In this document: piece after piece, positions 57,401 through 64,000 of the stretch
Position numbering within the stretch: the first letter of the stretch is position 1
Layout: each line of letters opens with the position of its first letter
From: Sanderia malayensis
Taxonomy: Eukaryota; Cnidaria; Scyphozoa; Semaeostomeae; Pelagiidae
Reading direction: 5' to 3'
Assembly: GCA_013076295.1 (NCBI GenBank)
Contig: RQOL01000930.1
Coordinates: forward strand, 37,438-101,437
DNA length: 64,000 nt
Program-made: the position numbers and the translations under genes
The notes under the pieces: generated by a model
Told to the model about the DNA's origin: nothing
The model's input: only the letters and a program-made list of their open reading frames with translations
Database searches by the model: none

Positions 57401-59519
57401 AAAAGAATTGACGCCACTGAAGCAAGCATTCCCCTGACCAACCTTGTCAAGAAAAAAGAATATAAACAACATCTATTTCTACAAATTCGAAACTAATAAC
57501 ATAAACACAAACAATAACCTAAACATCTCCCTTTTATTGTCTCGTACTATCAGTAGCCCTAAATTTAAGACATTACAAAATTAAATGATACAAGATCTTT
57601 TGAATGTTCTATATAAAAGGATTCTAATCTTCCAAATTGTTGAAATAGTGAAAAATAAACCCATACCTGGCCAGGCTTTGTAAACCTTTTTTATCTTTAT
57701 ATAAGCAACAGTCGTTAAACATAGTGTAAAAAAGCATATGTTTAATGCAATGCTGCAGCCACTAAAAATAAAGCCAAGTTAATTAGCATTTTATAACAAC
57801 ACATCAGATGGAATTTCTATCATCAAGAACTTTGGAGAAAAAATGTACAGCTTACGCTACTTACATGACTCCTAATTTAAGCACACTCACAAGAACAAAG
57901 TTGGAAATGACACAGATTATAACATTGATAATTGAAATAGCCACAAGAGGAAGTACAATATGCTAGAATAAAGAAATTCACATTTGAGTCACTTATATCA
58001 ATCGCTGAGATAAATAAGTTTGGTATCACCTTTTAAAATACAGTTAGTAAGTATGGCACGTTACCTGGCTCGTAAGATATGACATCAAAGTTCTGTAAAC
58101 AGCTTGAAACTGTTGACAAAATATAAACTATGGTTAGTAAAAGGTTGTAAAAGCTGTAAGAAAGCACTTGAAGGAGCGTGTCAAGTCAGGTTTAGGGATA
58201 CTCTTTTGGGGCTTTAGAAAAATTACTGATATCTCTCCAACCAAGTAATATGGTATTTAAGAACTGTCCAAAAAGAATGGAAATTGAAAAAATCTCAGTG
58301 GAAAGGATCCTTCTTAATAAATTGTTTCTTGTTTTATTTTTTAATGCTAGTGTCAAGCTGGCATACAAGAGAGCCATTATAAGTACGATTGAACCGCGAT
58401 AACTCGAGTACCGCTTGCGTCGAACTCCCCCAATCTCAATCATTTTTGTATTTCCCTTGGTTCTGTATGCTTTATATGTGAACATCGATAGATCGAACAA
58501 ATTTTTCTTGCCCTTGGGAGTTTGACTTATCGAGGTTCAACTGTAAATGTTAACACCATAACATCCTTTAAGAAGCGCATTGGCACATTTTGATAAATTG
58601 GGCACTTGTTAAGCAGGGTGCTCAGAACAAGGGGGCTCGACTCATTTCAAACAAATTCAAACTTTCAAAAACACATATTAAAGTGCTAATGCAATGGTTT
58701 CCAATCATTTCAGCCAACCACATTGGACAAGGGGGACATTCAAGTTGGACTGTTTGGCGAATGCAACAGTTATACCATGACAAAACTTGTAAATAAAAAA
58801 TTGGATGTCCTTTTGAGGCTTGGTTGGTGTGGTGCAAAAACAATTTTGTTTACTTTTAAATTTCCTGTTTTTACCCATCTAACCTTTTTCAATTAAAAAC
58901 CTGTCACTATATTAAGTCATTTTTGTCGATTGGTCAAACCAATCTGCTACCAAACCAAGCAAACTTTTTCACACTTACAATCAATGATGGCATTCTGTAC
59001 AAGATAAATGTTTCAGCCAGCCTAGAAAGCAAAAAACGCATTAATATCTCCTGTCAAGATTGAATTAAAACTTTTACCATGGCAGGAATTAAAAGCTCTT
59101 AATCCAGACCTTGAAACATCTTTGTCTTGTTGCAACAGTAACAGGATATTTTCAGAATTGATTGAAAATGCAAGTGCGGTAAAACCAACCATTAGTTGAA
59201 TAATTAACGATCTTTGAATTATAATTCCAAATCTACGATAATTTTTAGCTCCATAGGCTTGGGAACACAATGTGGCAGTTGCTGAATCTAAACCAATTAT
59301 GAGGGCATATCCAAAGACATTGCCAAATGAAGTGCCTAGGCCCACAGCTGCAAGCGAAGTTTCTCCATCCTGTCCTGCAAACTGTAAAGCTATCATAGGA
59401 AGAGCGAACTCGCCAATATTGCAGATAATCAAAGGCCAAGACAGCTTGAAAATTGTTCTAAGTTCTGATTTAAAATTTTCGGGAAGAATTTTTCTTAAAG
59501 TGTTGCAAAGACCGGACAT
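54459..59519 (-). CDS. MATE gene D, complete SLC47-type transporter, 15 exons
   Basis: Same family and role as gene B. Exons: 59519-59110, 59021-58979, 58109-58065, 57962-57865, 57761-57667, 57442-57329, 57222-57155, 56809-56701, 56089-56014, 55782-55713, 55605-55473, 55385-55348, 55234-55178, 54955-54853, 54706-54459. They sum to 1707 nt (568 residues plus stop). Start MSGLCNTLRK. Exons 1-8 lie in the block almost identical to gene A. Exon 6 reads GWSGECLLQ where A reads GWSWECLLQ. The conserved TTAEVG glutamate, QKLGAIVNLIG, the acidic cytoplasmic loop (EASEPVQEDNMHVDD) and the final Ile-rich helix are all present. No frameshift or stop seen. Confidence 0.93.
56125..56465. repeat. Bipartite tRNA-like SINE in MATE D intron 8
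   Basis: The same structure as at 6945: GGCGGGCAGATGG (A-box-like), GGTTCAAATAGCC (B-box-like), and inverse GGGAATCGAACACAAGACC modules on both sides. It is at the same intron position as in gene B. Confidence 0.5.
58386..58543. mobile_element. Pogo/Tigger-type MITE in MATE D intron 2
   Basis: Same insertion as in genes A and B, with inverted TTGAACC/GGTTCAA ends and TA flanks. Confidence 0.65.
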
Positions 59520-60183
59520 GGTGAAGGTTGCGAGTCCAGCTCCCGCTCGGGCAAATAAGTACTTAATGTATGGAAGGAAATCCTAAGTCTCGAAACATAA
59601 TTTTGGCAGCCATTCTTTTATATATGGAATCCCTATGGGTAAATCCTGCGTCGTTACTAAAAAGCGGAACAAGCCAGAACAAGCCAAGAACAAGCGGAAC
59701 AACCCAAGAACAAGCCAGGAACAGGCTGAACAACCCGAGAACAAACCAGAACAAGGAAACTGTTTAGATTCTTATGTTATTCAGAGAGATTAAACTAATT
59801 TTATCGCTGAATTTGATCCATTCTCGGTTGCTAAACAGTTTGTTTTTTCTCTGGTGAAAGAATATGACCACTCCCAAGAGAGCGATTTCTTTGGGACAGG
59901 AATTCCATATGATAAACCTCTACGGGGGAATTTCTAGACAGGAATTTAGTATTAGCGTGCCTGCATTTTAGGTCATTCCCTAACCACATGAATCACAACA
60001 ATACATGCCCAAATTTAGTACTTACTCATGTTTACATTTACTTAACCTATGTGTTTTTAGCATATTTCCACTACTCGCATAGCCTATCCTTTTCCGTATT
60101 ATTCACAATTTACGTAAAACCAAATTATATTCCGTTTCCTTAAACCAATTATAAATATTCAATGTACGATAGTAGTTAGTAAG

Positions 60184-60504
60184 CAGGGACGTAGGAAGCA
60201 TCTTAAACCGGGGGGGGGGCACGACACTTTAAGGGCACTCTCAAGTACGTTGGATTTGCGAATGAATACTGTGATGCACAGCAGAAAATGGCGCGAAATT
60301 ACCAAGACAGAGTGTTTTCACTTCAGAACATAAACAAACGAATATAAATTAAAATTGAAGTACAACCAACAGGGGAAAAATCAAAAATTATTTTTGGTCA
60401 TAGAACAGGGCACTTGGTGAAACAAAAAGGGCACTTTTTGTTTATTGCAAAATCTTGGGGGGGCACGTGCCCCCAGTGCCCCCCCCCCGGTTCCTACGTC
60501 TATG
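60184..60504. mobile_element. Nested hAT-type MITE, right copy
   Basis: 321 bp, same insertion as at 3730, flanked by TTAGTAAG on both sides. It differs from the left copy mainly in poly-G/poly-C length. Confidence 0.85.
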
Positions 60505-60880
60505 TTAGTAAGTTGAAAAATACAGTGATAGAAAAAGCTTGATCACCGTTGTGTTCACTCGCAAGAGAAACTCTTCGACAACTCGTACTAGACTCACTTT
60601 GGAATTCTTCTCGTAAGCCTTAAGCTCAAGCCTTCGTAAGTCAGCTTCATCAAGAACAACCCTAGATATATTAGTGAATACAGAATTTACAACATTTACT
60701 AAAATGCCGCTCCCTCCCCCGATTACAACAATCAGTCCGATACTCCAATTTTGGTCACATGATCCTACTGTTGGGACTTTTTGTTAATCTCTCTGAATAA
60801 CATAAGAATCTAAACTGTCTCCTTGTTCTGGTTTGTTCTCGGGTTGTTCAACCTGTTCCTGGCTTGTTCTTGAGTTGTTC

Positions 60881-61252
60881 CGCTTGTTCTTGGCTTGTTC
60901 TGGGTTGTTCTGGCTTGTTCTTGGCTTGTTCTTGAGTTGTTCCGCTTGTTCTTGGCTTGTTCTGGGTTGTTCTGGCTTGTTCTTGGCTTGTTCTTGAGTT
61001 GTTCCGCTTGTTCTTGGCTTGTTCTGGGTTGTTCTGGCTTGTTCTTGGCTTGTTCTTGAGTTGTTCCGCTTGTTCTTGGCTTGTTCTGGGTTGTTCTGGC
61101 TTGTTCTTGGCTTGTTCTTGAGTTGTTCCGCTTGTTCTTGGCTTGTTCTGGGTTGTTCTGGCTTGTTCTTGGCTTGTTCTTGAGTTGCTCCGCTTGTTCT
61201 TGGCTTGTTCTGGGTTGTTCTGGCTTGTTCTGGCTTGTTCTGGGTTGTTCCG
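60881..61252 (+). repeat. 62-bp subterminal minisatellite, long allele
   Basis: Unit starts at 60881, 60943, 61005, 61067, 61129 and 61191, a strict 62-bp period, with the last unit partial. The left copy has only one full unit. Confidence 0.95.
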
Positions 61253-61856
61253 CTTTTTAGTAACGACGGTAAATCCTGATACGACGAAGCAAAACTATGG
61301 CTTCCTTGTGGAGTCCCACCTTTTACAACTAGAGCATAGCATACTACTCAATAGCATTCCATATCTATGTAAACGGCAAATGAATGTTTCTATTGGATAG
61401 CTGTAGATAGCCGTGTATTACTATGTGTGTAAGTATGTACAAGTGTCTACATGCATGGACTATCCTCTAAGGTATTCTAACGGCGTGTTACATAAAATAT
61501 GTACATAGTTAATAGAACATTTATAGTGAAAATTCTTCTTTCTTTCTCCTTCCAATCGATCAATAATAGGAAAAGTAAAAATAGAATAATCTTACAAGCT
61601 ATAAAAACATATTTCTTGACATATATCTTAAAGTCAATTCTGATTGAGTCAACAAAACAATACTTAAAACAAAACAACACATCAACACTTTACATAACAT
61701 AACTATCAGCCATAACAAATCACATTTTTAATGCAATTACATAAAAAGTTACCAAAGACAACCAAAAGACATCTCAACTTTTTTCTATCTTCCAATAACT
61801 GCAAACATTGTTCATTATATATTAAACAATCATTTAGTGAGCCCGATAAAAATATC

Positions 61857-63596
61857 TCAAACAACTATACGTATAATAATTGAAATTGTAATGATTAAAC
61901 TGGGAATCAATACAATTGCTAGAATATGCAATTTCTGCCGAAGGCTTGGGAGTACCGTCTCCTTAGACTTAATCACTATTTCATTATTAATTTCCTTTAC
62001 CTTTGGAGTTGTTAAGCCTTCATTTGGATCATCTTCGCCATGTACATCATCTATGTGCATGTTATCATCGGGTGCAGGTTCAGATGCTTCTGTTATTACC
62101 ATTTCTATACAAAAAGATATAGATTAATTAATAATTCTCCATACAACTGCACGTCACTGCTTCAGACCTTGTAATAATCAGTGCCTAGTGGAATGGCCAA
62201 CTGCGTAAATATAAACGTTGCCTGCTGTACTTACCAGTCTGTTCATTTGGTTGACCTTCTTCAGCTTCCATACAGTCTTTCATTTCAAGTTCACCATTAT
62301 TAAGTGAAGAAATATTAACACCAGCTCTTCTTCTTGCCTAAAAATAAAAAATATGGAACTGATGAAAACAAAGGTGTTTATCATGTCCATGTCATTCAAG
62401 ATATCCATGGAAGTCCAGTTATCGACATTATCCTTTTTATTTTTCATTTCCTGTATCCTATTGTACCTTAACTCTCCAAAATTTATCATTTATTTATTTA
62501 TGTATAAGATTCATCAAATAACATATATATATATATATATAATAAATAGTTAAATCTTCAAAACTAAAACAAACCTTTTCAGACAATTTCTTCCAGCTAA
62601 TAAAGCTGAGAATCAAAACCAATGCGGTGGCCTGCGTAAAAAAGAATTATTGAAATTATTACAAATACATCTTATATCTAAATACATGCAAACAATTAAT
62701 GATTAATAAATTTAAAAAGCAACTTTGAATAATGAGCTTAATACCTGACAAAACATGCCAATTACCATACCTGCCCAAAATCCTTAAAAAAAAACGATGA
62801 AAACATTAATTACAATATTATCAATAAAATGGAAATTTAGCAGTAAAAAAAAAATACTTGTACTTACTTACCCATAACACCCCAACTGAGGACAAAAACG
62901 AAAACGGTTCCTAAAGGTAGACCAATTACGTCAAAACCAATCAAATTAACAATAGCACCAAGTTTCTGTAAGCCAAGACCACGAAAAATGCCAACACAAA
63001 TTCCCTGGAGGATAAAATACAAATTTCAGACTGTACAAGAGTTCACCCCCTTATAGATAGAGCAAAGTACAAAATAATAAAACAGTACTGGAAAAAGCAG
63101 TTATACTTGTGTTCCATCAAGAAAATGAAATGCAGCAATGTAGGGTATACCGTTGGTGATTATTGCAACCACGTCCCTGTAATACGACAGAAAATGTAAA
63201 GAAAATCGCAGTGCAATATTCCCATCATTAAAAAATCTTATCAGGGGTCTTAAAAAAGCAAAAGTTGGAGGATTCTTAAAAGAGTAAGAACTCAAAGGCG
63301 CAAAAAAATGGGAAGTCATAAAGGAACAAAAACTGAAGGAATCGTGAAGGATAAGAGTCTCAATAGAACAAGAAGGAGTCGTAAAGGATTAATAAAGCAA
63401 AGACTGTTAAAGGGGCAATACAAGAAGACGTCTAAAAACAACAGGGATGCAAATAATCTTAAAAGAGCACGAGTTCAAATAGGTCTTAAGTTCTGAGATG
63501 GTATGATCACTTTTACTTACTTGCTATTTGTAAAAGCGTATCCAACATAATCTTTTGTGGCAGTAAGCAAAGAAGCTGAACAGATAGCAATCAACC
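61857..63596 (-). CDS. MATE gene E, exons 9-15 only, 5' end off-window
   Basis: The 3' half of an SLC47-type transporter. Exons: 63596-63521, 63176-63107, 63004-62872, 62782-62745, 62631-62575, 62337-62235, 62104-61857, all with good borders and an open frame to the stop. It carries DYVGYAFTNSK, DVVAIITNGIPYIAAFHFLDG, QKLGAIVNLIGFDVIGLPLG and the final Ile-rich helix. It is nearly identical to exons 9-15 of gene B. Exons 1-8 should lie to the right of the window. It may be the same gene as B in another haplotype, or a recent duplicate. Confidence 0.9.
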
Positions 63597-63639
63597 CTTT
63601 AAATAAATATTCATACAATCAGCTATGAAAAACCCATTG

Positions 63640-63970
63640 GACCATGGGGGGAATCGAACACAAAACCTTCGGAGCGACAGTTAAGTACTTAGTAGGCTTA
63701 TGAAATTGGGGGTGGTGGCGCGCAGATGGAACAGAAGATAAAGCGCCATGCTCCAAATGTAGAAATTACGACCATCACAGGTTCAAATAGCTGGTGGTTG
63801 CAATTTAGATCGAGTATTTTATTCCAATTTTTGTGGTTTCTTTGAAAAAAGTAAAATCATTTTTATAACGAAAATACTGCAACATCTGACTTGGATGGGA
63901 ATCGAACACAAGACCTTTAAGGTTATTCTCGTACATTTAACAACCTTACCAGATTGGGGTGGTGGTGGGT
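63640..63970. repeat. Bipartite tRNA-like SINE in MATE E intron 8
   Basis: Copy of the element at 6945 within the segmental duplicate. Confidence 0.5.
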
Positions 63971-64000
63971 ATATGGAATAGATGATACATGTCACATATT

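Larger units (their letters stand above)
59649..61268. mobile_element. Foldback/Mutator-like element, right copy
   Basis: 1620 bp, the same element as at 3154, with the same 10-bp duplication GTAAATCCTG (59639-59648 and 61269-61278). It is 198 bp longer: the left arm has about 50 bp less of the AACAAGCC repeat and the right arm has four more 62-bp units. Confidence 0.85.
56492..64000. repeat. Near-identical segmental copy, right (partner 1-7307)
   Basis: Same orientation and content as the first 7307 bases: MATE 5' exons, Foldback-like element with its nested hAT MITE and identical target duplications, and the 3' exons of the next MATE gene. In the stretches I compared the copies differ about once per 100-200 bases. 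It reaches the right window edge. Confidence 0.95.

Overview
The window is AT-rich metazoan genomic DNA. It has many short exons with GT-AG introns, spliced genes on both strands, and numerous small non-autonomous DNA transposons. The gene content is a SLC47-type MATE transporter cluster, a KATNIP ciliary gene, and secreted PAN/apple proteins fused to a contactin-associated-protein-type fibrinogen-like domain. This suggests an early-branching, ciliated animal. A cnidarian is my best guess, from impression rather than proof.

Layout. (1) 1-10.4 kb, minus strand: the 5' two thirds of MATE gene A and the complete 15-exon MATE gene B. (2) 13.6-33.8 kb, plus strand: a secreted PAN gene with an unrecognised C-terminal domain, then a tandem family of five related genes. 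These encode a signal peptide, a PAN domain, a short Cys-rich exon and a fibrinogen-like domain. Copy 1 is broken, copies 2-4 are intact three-exon genes, and copy 5 is cut after exon 1 by a 100-N scaffold gap (33885-33984). (3) 34.3-47.9 kb, plus strand: a katanin-interacting protein (KATNIP) homologue of about 36 exons, lacking its 5' end. (4) 48.8-63.6 kb, minus strand: MATE genes C and D complete, and E with its 3' exons only.

All three complete MATE genes have 15 exons. Exons 2-15 have identical lengths in every copy, giving about 568, 578 and 568 residues with no visible lesion. They should export organic cations and xenobiotics across the plasma membrane. The PAN/fibrinogen-like proteins should be secreted and bind ligands outside the cell. 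KATNIP acts at cilia and microtubules. I see no functional link between the three groups, so their adjacency looks incidental.

The most informative observations are structural. The first 7.3 kb and the last 7.5 kb are nearly identical and run off both window edges, implying either a tandem duplication of about 56.5 kb or a mis-ordered scaffold. A Foldback/Mutator-like element has 62-bp subterminal repeats, a perfect 10-bp target duplication and an empty site in a paralogue. A hAT element has split a coding exon of PAN copy 1 with a perfect 8-bp target duplication. The PAN paralogues form a mosaic that points to gene conversion. Identities, family names and transposon classes come from reading the sequence and from knowledge of the families; no database search was run.
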